The notes under the pieces: generated by a model
What the model saw: the letters and a program-made list of their open reading frames with translations, nothing else
What the model was told of the DNA's origin: nothing
The model's database searches: none
Assembly: GCA_035566895.1 (NCBI GenBank)
Contig: DATMQA010000057.1
Span: 1-40,963 of the forward strand
Source of the DNA: DATMQA01 sp035566895
GTDB taxonomy: Bacteria > Verrucomicrobiota > Verrucomicrobiia > Limisphaerales > UBA8199
Direction: 5' to 3'
DNA length: 40,963 nucleotides
Shown: one piece after another, positions 32,113-40,953 of the stretch
Layout of the letters: each line of letters begins with the position of its first letter
How positions within the stretch are numbered: the stretch's first letter is position 1
Made by a program: the position numbers and the translations under genes

Positions 32113-34962
32113 ATGAAAAGAGATGCCATGAAAACCAAGAGATTTATTCCTGTTCGCTTCGCCTTGCGCGCCTGCTTTGCCAAAGCCGCTCTTTGCCTGC
32201 TGGTCCTGGCTGGTTGTTTCTCCGCCCGGTCACAAGCTCCCGCAGCAGAGCCCCCGGCCAAACCGCCGTCCAAATTTAAAGAATTCGCCGAGGTCACCAA
32301 AGACACGATCCACTACGAAGGCCTGTTCACCCTCTATAAGACCAATGAGCAGGTGTACGGTGAGATCAAACCCAACCAGTTCGACCAACCGATCCTGGCT
32401 CCCATCGCCATCGCCCGCGGCCTCGCCATGGCCGGCCAGCCCCTCAACTTCGGCGACGAATGGATCCTGGTCTTCCGCCGCGTCGGCGACAACGTCCAGC
32501 TCCTCCGCCGCAACATCCATTACGAGGCGCCCAAAGGCACCCCGCTCGAAAAAGCCGTCCAACAGAATTACACCGATTCGGTGTTGATGGCCCTGCCCAT
32601 CGTCAGCCTCAATCCCAATGGCAATGTCCTCATCGATTTCTCGCAGATTTTCCTCTCCGATTTTGCGGAGCTGGGCCTGGGCGACTTCGACAAGAGCCGC
32701 AGTTCCTGGCATAAAATCAAACCCTTCCAGAACAACCTCGAGCTCGAAATCGAAGCCACCTTCAAGGGCCGCGGCAATGGCATGTACCGCTTCGGCGACG
32801 ACGGCGTCGCCGATTCGCGCGGCATCACCCTCGTCATCCACTACAGCCTCTGCAAGCTCCCGGAGCCAGGCTACAAACCCCGCTTCGCCGACCATCGCGT
32901 CGGCCATTTCCTCAGCGCCACCAAGGATTTCGGCTCCGCCGACCCCGATACCGTCTTCATGCGCCGCATCAACCGCTGGCGCCTCGAAAAGGCCGATCCC
33001 AAGGCGAAAATCTCCCCGCCCAAAAAACAGCTCGTCTGGTGGATCGAGGATACCGTCCCCCACGAATACCGGCCTTATGTCGAGGAAGGCATCCTTGAAT
33101 GGAACAAGGCCTTCCAGAAGATTGGCTTCCGTGACGCCATCGGCGTCCGCTGGCAGAATGAACGCGATGATTTCGACCCCGAGGATATCAACTATTGCAC
33201 CTTCCGCTGGATCACCACCAGCTCCACTTTTGCCATGTCCGGCCTGCGCGCCGACCCCATCAGCGGCGAAATGATCGACGGCGACGTCATTTTTGACGCG
33301 AGCTGGATTCGCGCCCTCAAATCCGAGTATGCCTTCCTCGTCGGCAAACCCATCGTCACCGGCGCCGATGCCCAGGATTGGGCTCCCTTGGCCCAGGGCG
33401 AAATCATCAGCTCCATTATGGCCGCGAAATTCGGTTACGGCCTCCCGTTCCCGCTCCCGCGACCGGCCGCTGCCTGGGAAGGGCAGGGCGGCCAGCAAAT
33501 GACCTCCCAACTCGTACCCGCCGAGTGGAGCCCGCTCCAAATGCAGCTCAACCGCCGCTTCTCCCAAGGCCAGTCCAGCGTCTGCCAATGCGCCATCGGC
33601 AAAGCCCAGGAACTCAGCATGGCCGCCATCGCCATGGCCGCCGACGGCAAAGCCGCCCCGGACGAAAAACTCCCCGACGAATTCCTCGGCCAGACCATCA
33701 AGGAAATCGTCATGCACGAAGTTGGCCATTCCCTCGGCCTGCGCCACAATTTCAAGGCCAGCACCATGCTCCCGCTGGACAAAATCAATGACACCAACAT
33801 CACCCATGTCAAAGGCATGACCGGCAGCGTCATGGATTACAACCCGGTCAACATCTCCCGCAAAGGCCAGCCCCAGGGTGATTATGCTTCCACCACCATC
33901 GGACCCTACGATTACTGGGCCATCGAATACGCCTACAAACCCATCGACGGCGACGAAGCCCCCGAGCTGAAAAAAATCGCTGCCCGCTCCCCCGATTCCG
34001 ACCTCGCCTACGGCACCGATGAAGACATGTTCCTCAACGACGATCCCTACGTAAACACCTACGACCTGGGCTCCGATCCCTTGAAATACGGCGAGGAACG
34101 CGCGGCCCTCGCCGGCGAGCTGCTCAAGAGTCTCGACGATAAAATCGTCAAAGACGGCGAATCCTGGGCCCGTCTCCGGCGCGCCTTCTCCGTCCTGCTC
34201 GGCCAATATGGCAACGCCGCTTACCTCGCTTCTTCCTTCATCGGCGGCCAGGGCGTCAGTCGCGATTTCAAAGGCGGGGAAGGCTGTCACGACCCCGTTA
34301 CCCCCGTCGCCGGCGACAAACAGCGCGAGGCTCTCGATTTCCTCACCAAAAACATGCTGACCGGTGACGCCTTTCACTTCTCACCCGCCTTGCTCCGGCG
34401 CTTGACGAGCGACAATTGGTACCACTGGGGCAGCGAATCGCTCTTTTATGGCGGCGGCGTCGATTACCCCATCTTCGACCGGGTGCTCTCCATTCAGCGG
34501 ATCGTCCTGAACCGTTGCTTCGATCCGGCCGTGCTGAGCCGCTTGCAGAACCAGGAACTCCAGTCCAACCCGGAAAGCAAACCTCTCAAAATGGCCGACG
34601 TCTTCCAGACCGTCTCCGACGCCGTCTGGGCCCAGTTGACCCCGGGCAAAGACTCCTCCACGGCGACCATGCGCCGCAACCTCCAGCGCGAGCACCTCGG
34701 CCGCCTGTGTCGTCTCGTGCTGGGCCAGCGCAGCAATGCTTTCGGCGACATGTACAGTTTTGTCATCTTCATGGGCGGCTCGCGCACACCGCCCGCTGAC
34801 GCCCGCAGCCTGGCCCGCTACCATCTGCAACGGATCGGAGAAAAGATCGACAAAGGCCTGTCCTCCGGCGGCCTGGATGACACGACTCGGGCCCACCTGG
34901 TCGAGTGCCGCGAGCGAATCAAGAAAGTGCTTGAGGCCAACTATACCGCGAACGAGCCGTAG
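32113..34962 (+). CDS. Large secreted zinc metalloprotease (metzincin-type)
   Basis: The protein has 949 residues. The N-terminal signal ends in LLVLAGC, a lipobox-like site, so it may be a lipoprotein. The catalytic motif HEVGHSLGLRHN (from residue 535) is the full HExxHxxGxxH of metzincins. GSVMDYNPVNIS follows as the likely Met-turn. Upstream are long conserved-looking stretches such as TVFMRRINRWRLEK, WWIEDTVPHEYRPYVEEGILEWNKAFQKIGF and the acidic VDGDVIFD-like region (MIDGDVIFDASWIRAL). This fits the zinc-dependent metalloprotease group with DUF5117/DUF4953-type domains, common in Bacteroidota and Verrucomicrobiota. The substrates are unknown. Two starts are possible, ATG 32113 and ATG 32128. 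The opposite strand has a 715-codon open frame, which is a shadow. Confidence 0.93.
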   Translation: MKRDAMKTKRFIPVRFALRACFAKAALCLLVLAGCFSARSQAPAAEPPAKPPSKFKEFAEVTKDTIHYEGLFTLYKTNEQVYGEIKPNQFDQPILAPIAIARGLAMAGQPLNFGDEWILVFRRVGDNVQLLRRNIHYEAPKGTPLEKAVQQNYTDSVLMALPIVSLNPNGNVLIDFSQIFLSDFAELGLGDFDKSRSSWHKIKPFQNNLELEIEATFKGRGNGMYRFGDDGVADSRGITLVIHYSLCKLPEPGYKPRFADHRVGHFLSATKDFGSADPDTVFMRRINRWRLEKADPKAKISPPKKQLVWWIEDTVPHEYRPYVEEGILEWNKAFQKIGFRDAIGVRWQNERDDFDPEDINYCTFRWITTSSTFAMSGLRADPISGEMIDGDVIFDASWIRALKSEYAFLVGKPIVTGADAQDWAPLAQGEIISSIMAAKFGYGLPFPLPRPAAAWEGQGGQQMTSQLVPAEWSPLQMQLNRRFSQGQSSVCQCAIGKAQELSMAAIAMAADGKAAPDEKLPDEFLGQTIKEIVMHEVGHSLGLRHNFKASTMLPLDKINDTNITHVKGMTGSVMDYNPVNISRKGQPQGDYASTTIGPYDYWAIEYAYKPIDGDEAPELKKIAARSPDSDLAYGTDEDMFLNDDPYVNTYDLGSDPLKYGEERAALAGELLKSLDDKIVKDGESWARLRRAFSVLLGQYGNAAYLASSFIGGQGVSRDFKGGEGCHDPVTPVAGDKQREALDFLTKNMLTGDAFHFSPALLRRLTSDNWYHWGSESLFYGGGVDYPIFDRVLSIQRIVLNRCFDPAVLSRLQNQELQSNPESKPLKMADVFQTVSDAVWAQLTPGKDSSTATMRRNLQREHLGRLCRLVLGQRSNAFGDMYSFVIFMGGSRTPPADARSLARYHLQRIGEKIDKGLSSGGLDDTTRAHLVECRERIKKVLEANYTANEP

Positions 34963-35100
34963 GTGCCGGGGATGGTCGTGATGGATGATTCGGCCTCTTG
35001 CTTGTAGCGAACCTGCATCACCTGCCACCACCTGCCGTTCGTGCTGCGCGGGTGAAGTTAATTCTTGGGCGGAGGCCCGCGTTTATGCCTAAATCAGGGC

Positions 35101-36180
35101 GTGCCCCGCAGGACCAAATATCAGTCCCGTTCACGCAAAAGCCGCCGCGGCGGATTTCATTGGGTGCTGGCAATGCTGGGGCTCGCCGTGGTGGCGTGGT
35201 TTTGGTGGCCGGCGGCCAAAACGCCCGAACCGAACACCGTCTCCACACCGGCCAGCCCCGCGCCACCTGCGCTACGCACGCCGCAGACGAACGCCGCGCC
35301 GGTAGTGTTGCCGGGAACTTATCCGCGACCGGTACAAAACGCTTTTGAAGCGCAACTCGCGCTGGATCGGCTGGGCATTTCACCCGGCTCGCTCGATGGC
35401 CGGGCCGGCTCGCAGACACGCTCGGCCCTCCGCGCTTTTCAGCAGAAAGAAAAATTGCCCGTCACCGGCGAACTGGATGCGGAAACGAAGCCGCGCCTGT
35501 TGCTCACCGCCCCGCCGTGCATGCTTTATACGGTCACCACGAACGACCTCGCGCGCCTGCAGCCGTTGAGCAGGACCTGGCTCGGCAAATCGCAGCAGAC
35601 CGCGCTCGACTTTGAAACTATCCTGGAACTCGCCGCCGAAAAGAGCCACGCGCATCCGGACCTAATTCGCCGCCTGAATCCGAAGGTGGATTGGACCAAC
35701 CTGGTGGCGGGCGCTACCCTGCAAATTCCCGACGCGGCGCGCGTGGAACCGCCCCCCAAAGCCGCGTTCGCCACTATCCGTTTGTCGGAAAAAATCCTCG
35801 TGGCCTGCGACGCGCACAGCAACCTGCTCGTGCAGTTCCCCTGCAGCATCGCGCAGTCCGTTGAAAAGCGGCCGGTGGGCGAACTGCATGTCGCCGTCAT
35901 CGCCCCCAATCCGAACTACACGTTTGACCCGGAGGTTTTTGCCGAATCGCCGGAAGCGCGGGAGTTGAACCGGAAATTGATTCTGCCGCCCGGCCCGAAC
36001 AACCCCGTCGGCGTCGCGTGGATCGGCCTGGACAAACCGGGATACGGGATGCACGGCACCCCCAGCCCCGAACTGGTGGGCCGCACCGAATCGCACGGCT
36101 GTTTCCGGCTGGCGAACTGGAACGCCGAATATTTGCTCAAGCTGGTCTGGATCGGGATGCCGGTCTATGTGGAGCCGTGA
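35101..36180 (+). CDS. L,D-transpeptidase with peptidoglycan-binding and LysM domains
   Basis: The protein has 359 residues from GTG 35101. A basic N-terminus and one membrane anchor (WVLAMLGLAVVAWFWWPA) are followed by a Pro/Thr-rich linker. A peptidoglycan-binding domain follows (ALDRLGISPGSLDGRAGSQT, RAFQQKEKLPVTGELD). A LysM-like module comes next (MLYTVTTNDLARLQPL to LVAGATLQIPD), then a YkuD catalytic domain with PVGVAWIGLDKPGYGMHGTP and the catalytic SHGCFRLANW, Cys334. These enzymes form 3-3 cross-links in peptidoglycan or attach proteins to it. All key residues are present, so an active enzyme is expected. A frame to TTG 35065 exists but has no support. The Amj flippase upstream also belongs to the peptidoglycan pathway. 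Confidence 0.93.
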   Translation: MPRRTKYQSRSRKSRRGGFHWVLAMLGLAVVAWFWWPAAKTPEPNTVSTPASPAPPALRTPQTNAAPVVLPGTYPRPVQNAFEAQLALDRLGISPGSLDGRAGSQTRSALRAFQQKEKLPVTGELDAETKPRLLLTAPPCMLYTVTTNDLARLQPLSRTWLGKSQQTALDFETILELAAEKSHAHPDLIRRLNPKVDWTNLVAGATLQIPDAARVEPPPKAAFATIRLSEKILVACDAHSNLLVQFPCSIAQSVEKRPVGELHVAVIAPNPNYTFDPEVFAESPEARELNRKLILPPGPNNPVGVAWIGLDKPGYGMHGTPSPELVGRTESHGCFRLANWNAEYLLKLVWIGMPVYVEP

Positions 36181-36415
36181 CGGAGGATCGCGTGAAGGTT
36201 TTCCACAAATCGTAAGGGTCAGGCCCGCAGGGCATTCGTCCTGGAGGAAACCCTTGGGTTGACCCTCGCACAGGGTTGACCGTTTCTTTGCCGATTTTAG
36301 CGGTGATTGGAATTTGGAAAAGTGGTCTTGACCTTTAGTGACTGCCGTTGGCTCGCGTTAGGTCGCGATTGGTCCCGTTTGGGCGTGAGCCAATAAAGGT
36401 CTGGGGTGAGTGCCT
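36181..36415. other. Intergenic region with two gggttgacc copies
   Basis: The gap between two convergent genes holds gggttgacc at 36256-36264 and 36273-36281, and the small palindrome ggtcttgacc near 36322. No gene or clear terminator is visible. Confidence 0.3.
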
Positions 36416-37765
36416 TTACCACTTCCTCGCCGAAAGATCGACGCAAATGAGCTCTTTATCATTGCGGGCGTAGAGGTGACGGTTGGCGAAGGCGGGGTGC
36501 GACCAGACGACGTCGCGTCCGGCGGCGGTATTGGTCGGCTCAAGCAAGTGGGCGCGGCTGACTTCCTGGTAGCCGCGCGGGGTTAGGTTGGCGATGATCA
36601 AATCACCCTTCTCGTTGAAGAGGAAAAATCGGGTGCCGTTTTTGACGATGAAGGCATTGGCCCAACGGACCGGGTCGCCGGAAGTGGTGGCCTGAAACGT
36701 TTCCCAAATCCGCTCGCCAGTATCGGCCTTGAGGCAGCGCAATTGGCCGTAGCTGCACACGCCGTAAATGTAGCCGTCTTCGAGGAACGGGGTGCACATA
36801 ACTGCGTTGAGGTGGGCAGTGTCCTTCTCACTGGGTTTGCGCGTGCGCCAGAGGGAAGTGGCGGTGGGCTGGCCGGCGTCGAGGCGCAGCATGAGCGAGC
36901 CGCTGTAGAAGGTGGTGAAGAACAACTGCTGCCCCTGCTGGCGGGGCGTGGCAATGGTCATCCCGGAGCGGGAGGCGAACGGCTCGGACCAGTAGAGATT
37001 GCCGGTTTCCGGATCGAGTGAGTTGGCGGACTCGGGGTGCCAAATGATGAGTTGGCGCTTGCCGCCGGCTTCACAAATCATCGGCGAGCTGTAGCCCGGC
37101 TCTTTGGCGGTCAAAGCACGCCAGATTTCCTTGCCGGTATCTTTGTCGAAGGCCACGGCGGTAGTGCCTTTGCCGCCGGCCAGGCAAATCAATCGCTGGC
37201 CATCGAGCAAGGGGTGGCCGGCAAAACCCCAGACCGGCGTGCCGATATCAAAATCCTTCTTGAAATCGCGCGACCAAATGACTTTCCCGGTTCGCGCGTC
37301 CAGGCAGAGGAGGTTCCCTTCCGCGCCCAGGAAATAGACTTTGCCCTGGCTGATTTGTGGCATCACGCGCGGGCCGGCTGGGTAACTGACGGTGTAGGGG
37401 CAATCGTAGTCATGATGCCAGATGAGCGCACCGTCGGCTTCGTTCAAGCAGAGGATGCGTTCTGACCCAGGAATGGTGCCGCGTTGGAAAGGGTCGGCCG
37501 GATTGCTCGAGCCCTGGGCCAGCACGCGGTCGCTGACATAGACTCGGCCATCGGCGACCGCCGGGCCGGCGTAACCCGCACCGATAGGCGCGCGCCATAG
37601 AACCGGCGGGCCGTTGGTGGGAAATTTCTCGAGAATTCCGGACTCCCGCCAAACAGAGTCGCGGCTGGGCCCGAGCCACTGCGGCCAATCCTCGGCGTTG
37701 AGCGAGGTGATGGCAAAGGCCAAAACGCCAAACAGACTAAGCCGGAACTGCCATATGCCGCGCAT
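36416..37765 (-). CDS. Secreted PQQ-like beta-propeller protein
   Basis: The protein has 449 residues. A signal peptide (FRLSLFGVLAFAITSLNAE) is followed by DWPQWLGPSRDSVW, the classic opening of PQQ-binding-like repeat proteins of Planctomycetota and Verrucomicrobiota. Repeats with the tryptophan docking pattern follow, such as EADGALIWHHDYDC, DARTGKVIWSRDF, DKDTGKEIWRAL, DPETGNLYWSEPF and KADTGERIWETFQ. The last blades read GDLIIANLTPRGYQEVSRAHLL and DVVWSHPAFANRHLYARNDKELICVDLS. It lacks a recognisable dehydrogenase active site, so the propeller may serve binding only. The ligand is unknown. It is transcribed divergently from the beta-helix gene. Confidence 0.92.
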   Translation of the reverse strand: MRGIWQFRLSLFGVLAFAITSLNAEDWPQWLGPSRDSVWRESGILEKFPTNGPPVLWRAPIGAGYAGPAVADGRVYVSDRVLAQGSSNPADPFQRGTIPGSERILCLNEADGALIWHHDYDCPYTVSYPAGPRVMPQISQGKVYFLGAEGNLLCLDARTGKVIWSRDFKKDFDIGTPVWGFAGHPLLDGQRLICLAGGKGTTAVAFDKDTGKEIWRALTAKEPGYSSPMICEAGGKRQLIIWHPESANSLDPETGNLYWSEPFASRSGMTIATPRQQGQQLFFTTFYSGSLMLRLDAGQPTATSLWRTRKPSEKDTAHLNAVMCTPFLEDGYIYGVCSYGQLRCLKADTGERIWETFQATTSGDPVRWANAFIVKNGTRFFLFNEKGDLIIANLTPRGYQEVSRAHLLEPTNTAAGRDVVWSHPAFANRHLYARNDKELICVDLSARKW

Positions 37766-38089
37766 GGACTGAGAGTAATGAGAGCATCCGCCCTGTTACA
37801 AGCCTGAGGCACGTAAAGCGTGGTGCTTACAGATTCCGTTTTCGCTTCCCAGTGGACAAGCGGGGTGTTGCAGGTGGAACCAGGGCGAAACCAGCTCTTG
37901 TAGGAGACGACATGAGGCAAAAAACAGGGTGTGATTGGCGCACCTTAAAGCCATAAAGCGTAATGCCTTGCCAATCCCGCGGCGTCAGGCTATTTTCGTT
38001 GCGTCTCCACCATTCCTGGTTCGTTGGCCGTGAATCTCCAATTCTGGCGACAACGGTTTTCAACTCCGTGACCCACGGCCGGCTGGACT
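37766..38089. other. Intergenic region between divergent secreted-protein genes
   Basis: There are 324 nt between the PQQ-like gene and the signal peptide of the beta-helix gene. A body-frame ORF runs back through it to 37963, but its residues lack the features of a signal peptide and look non-coding. Promoters for both genes must lie here, but I cannot pick them out. Confidence 0.35.
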
Positions 38090-39540
38090 ATGAAAACCAA
38101 ACTGTTCGCATTCCTCGCGCTGGCATTCCTCTCAAGTTTCAACGTGCAACTCTCAACTTGCCACGCCAAGGCAGCCTCACGCCGCCCGGCGCGCCCGCCC
38201 CGACAATGAAGTCGCTTGCGCAAATCGAGCCGCGCACCCCCATTTCCTCGGTGCCTTATACCATCAGCAGCCCCGGCTCGTATTACTTGACCACCAATCT
38301 CACGAGCGGCTCTTTTCAAGCGGGCATCGCCATTCTGGCAGACAACGTCACGCTGGATCTCAGCGGTTTCGCGCTGATTGGCGTGCCCAACTCCTTCAGC
38401 GGAATCTATTGCTTTGGGCAGAAGAATGTCTGCATCCGCAACGGCACCATTCGCGGTTGGGACAACGACGGCATTGACGCGTTCCCGTCGAGCAACCAGC
38501 GCTACGAAAAGCTTTTCATCACCGACAACACGACCGGCGGATGGCTGGCCGATAAGAACGCGCTCGTGGCGGACTGTGTCGTCAGTTCCAACTCCGGCGG
38601 GGGCATTCTGGTCGGAGACGGCAGCAGCGTGAGCCGTTGCCTGGCCCAAACCAATTTCGGCGCCGGCATCGTGACCGGTCATGCCTGTGCGGTTGAGGAA
38701 TGTACCGCGGTGTCCAACACCGGCATGGGCATCAGCGCCGATGCGGGGAGCACGCTGCGCGGCTGCGCGGCCAGACTAAACGGAAGCGATGGCATCAATG
38801 TGCAGTCCGGCAGCGTGGTGAAAGACTGCGCCAGCGGCAACAGTACGGGCAACGAGATTTATGCTGGCGGGCAATGCGCCGTCCTCGGCTGTTCGGCGCA
38901 GAACAACCACGTCGCCGGAATTCAGCTCGGCGATAATGCTACACTAAAGGATTGCAACTCGACCGGCAACACGAGCGACGGCATCCATTCGGGGAAGGGC
39001 AGCACAGTCAGCGGCTGCACGGCCAACGGCAACCCAAACTATGGAATTTATGCCTTGGGCAACTCGACCGTCAACGGCTGCACGGCCTCTGCCAACGGCG
39101 GTGACGGGATTTCCGTTGCGGACGGTGTGACGGTCATCGGCTGCACGGCTGACTTCAATGGCACAAGTTTCCTTGGAAAGGGCATTGGCACAGGAGCGCG
39201 CGCACAGGTCACCGACTGCACTGCTGTTGGGAATAGCTGGATTGGGATTGCTGTTGCGGAAGACTCTATCGTCATCGGTAATCACGCGAGCGCAAACGGC
39301 GGCACAGGCGGCGCCGACAACAGCGGCATCACGGCCTCGGGCAGCGGCAGCCGTATTGAAGGCAACCAGGTGCGCGACAATATCGGCTTGGGAATCAATG
39401 CCGGCGCCGGGGACATCATCTTGCGCATCAGCGCCGGCAACAATACCACGAATAATTACAGCCCTTCGAGCGGGGCCAACTTCGCGCCAATCCAGTCGCC
39501 CAGCACTGCCACGAGTCCATTCGCAAACATCGTTTTTTAA
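38090..39540 (+). CDS. Right-handed parallel beta-helix protein with frameshifted signal peptide
   Basis: The body encodes a secreted-type beta-helix protein. It begins QGSLTPPGAPAPTMKSLAQI and continues with TPISSVPYTISSPGSYYLTTNL and LDLSGFALIGVP. It then has more than ten ~21-residue coils rich in GCTANGN/NGGDGIS-type steps up to the C-terminus at 39540. This fold is used by polysaccharide lyases and surface proteins, but no catalytic site is evident. A good signal peptide (KTKLFAFLALAFLSSFNVQL) starts at ATG 38090, in a different frame. That frame ends at TGA 38207-38209, where it overlaps an in-frame ATG of the body (38206). The change needs a -1 shift or a lost base near 38155-38180, so this is either a mutated gene or a sequence error. 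No clear slippery site is seen. Confidence 0.8.
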
Positions 39541-39646
39541 TCCGCAACGAAAAAACAGTGCTTCTGAGGCCGTTCGCATTGCCAGTAACCCGCTCACACA
39601 GAAGACGAACCAACCGCCCCAGACGAGGCCGGGTTTAGCCTTCCCG

Positions 39647-39787
39647 TGTTTATAGTAGAGGGTACTGTCGCCAACACCCCACACCGACTGTCTGCTCTCC
39701 CCGACCCTCTCCTCCCGAGGCAGGCGTGGGAATCCACCGCGGAGTGCAATTCCGGCAAACCCCGTTTAGGGGTGACCTGTTTATAGT
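39647..39787. repeat. Direct copies of tgtttatagt flanking a decayed intergenic region
   Basis: The word tgtttatagt occurs at 39647-39656 and 39778-39787, and its reverse complement at 39911-39920. Between the first two lie pyrimidine-rich sequence (ctctccccgaccctctcctcc) and a short hairpin, cccc-gttta-gggg (39760-39772). No gene is apparent. Confidence 0.4.
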
Positions 39788-39922
39788 TGAACCACCGCCA
39801 ACGACCCTCCTTTTTGGTTTTTCAGCGGCGCGAGGGTATCTACGATTCGCCTGAAGCCGTATCGCCGCGCCGCTGAAAAAACAAAAAGAGCAATGGACGC
39901 GGGCCGTATGACTATAAACAGG
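39776..39922. mobile_element. 147-bp nested palindromic element, MITE-like
   Basis: The ends are a perfect 12-bp inverted repeat (39776-39787 cctgtttatagt, 39911-39922). Inside is a larger pair of arms, 39810-39832 against 39866-39888, reverse complementary at 22 of 23 positions and built around tttttcagcggcgcg. They leave a 33-nt centre. Two nested inverted repeats of this size with no coding capacity fit a miniature inverted-repeat element or a REP-like unit. I found no target-site duplication, so mobility is an inference. Confidence 0.5.
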
Positions 39923-40170
39923 CACTCCCTGCGGGGTTTGAAACCAACGGAATGCCTTGCCCATCTCCGCGGCCGACAGCTCGACCAAAGGGCCGGGGGG
40001 CGGTTTCTGTATCGCAAAGCGGAAGTCCACTCTCTTTTCCATATCGTCGTACTGCGGGTCGGCATCCGAGATGGCGAGGCGGGCTTTGACCGTGGCGAGT
40101 TGGTGAGCATAAGAACCGGGCTAGTGCGGGTGGGGCCCGGGTGAAAGGCCGCACTGGTGGGTGTGTCGGT

Positions 40171-40953
40171 CTAAGTGCGCTTCTTCATTGCGCTGTGGAG
40201 TTGTTCCGCTGCGGTTGCGTTTGTGTCCTCTTCGAGTAGCCGAACCTCCTCCTGGATGACCCGGTGGCACATCCACTGAAGGGTGGAGAAGAGTTCGCGC
40301 TCGGTGTGCTTGAGACGGCTCTTGCCGCGATGGACGATTTGGCTGCGAACGTCATAGATCTTTTTAAGCTCGTCCAGGATCTCTTGTCTCTGGTTGTAGC
40401 TCGCGCCGATCAGGTAGGCACATCGGTTACTCAGCAGCTCGCCAATGCCGATGAGGTCTGATGTGCGCTTGTCGCCGAGGAGGATCTCCATCGCAACTGC
40501 GGTTTGTACGAACGCGAGGAGCTCGTTGGTGGTGCAGTAGCTGTCGAAGAGCCACTGGCAGCCAAGCATTAACTTCTCTGCGCTGTCTCTGTGGTGGAAT
40601 ACTCGGCTAATTGACTGAAGTCTGTCTTCTACCCATCGGACTTTTTGTGGCTCCGAGGTGAGATGTCCGTTTAAATCATCAAGAAAGAGGTCGTGAAGGG
40701 TGGCGGACAAACTCCTCTCCAATTCGTATGTGCGGTGGATCAGCCAACCGCTGGGAAGGTGCCGGTGGATGAGGAACGTTGCCGTTGCGGGCGTGTGGCG
40801 CCACGTGTGCTGGCAGTGAAGCAGCCTAGCAGTCTGTTGAAAAACTGCCAACTTTCCGGTGAAATGTTTTGCGAGGAGTGGTTGGTTTTGAATAGGATAG
40901 CGGGTGTTCGGAAATAAAGAAAAAGCGGCGCAGCCGGAGTTTTGGGTAGCCAC
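40171..40953 (-). CDS. Apea-like HEPN-domain protein, probably 5'-truncated
   Basis: The open frame has 260 codons, but only the part after about residue 45 looks like protein. The C-terminal half has the Apea-like HEPN layout. It reads KLMLGCQWLFDSYCTTNELLAFVQTAVAMEILLGDK, then LIGIGELLSNRCAYLIG, then KKIYDVRSQIVHRGKSRL. In RSQIVH the R-x4-H motif of HEPN ribonucleases is intact. Stand-alone HEPN proteins act in RNA decay, toxin-antitoxin systems and phage defence, and this branch is little studied. The first ~45 residues are translated from a sequence that looks like a transposable-element end (from 40830). The native 5' part is therefore probably lost or lies elsewhere, and the ATG at 40953 would not be the original start. 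Confidence 0.7.
   Translation of the reverse strand: MATQNSGCAAFSLFPNTRYPIQNQPLLAKHFTGKLAVFQQTARLLHCQHTWRHTPATATFLIHRHLPSGWLIHRTYELERSLSATLHDLFLDDLNGHLTSEPQKVRWVEDRLQSISRVFHHRDSAEKLMLGCQWLFDSYCTTNELLAFVQTAVAMEILLGDKRTSDLIGIGELLSNRCAYLIGASYNQRQEILDELKKIYDVRSQIVHRGKSRLKHTERELFSTLQWMCHRVIQEEVRLLEEDTNATAAEQLHSAMKKRT

Noticed and set aside
32230..34377. 715-codon open frame opposite the metalloprotease
   Set aside because: Low-complexity Gly/Asp/Val/Glu translation with no domain, antisense to a protein with a full HExxHxxGxxH motif.
39650..40120. Minus-strand open stretch with protein-like text (AHQLATVKARLAISDADPQY)
   Set aside because: It could be a gene remnant ended by the palindromic element, but it has a stop directly upstream, no recognised domain, and runs through the element. 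The support is too weak to call a pseudogene.
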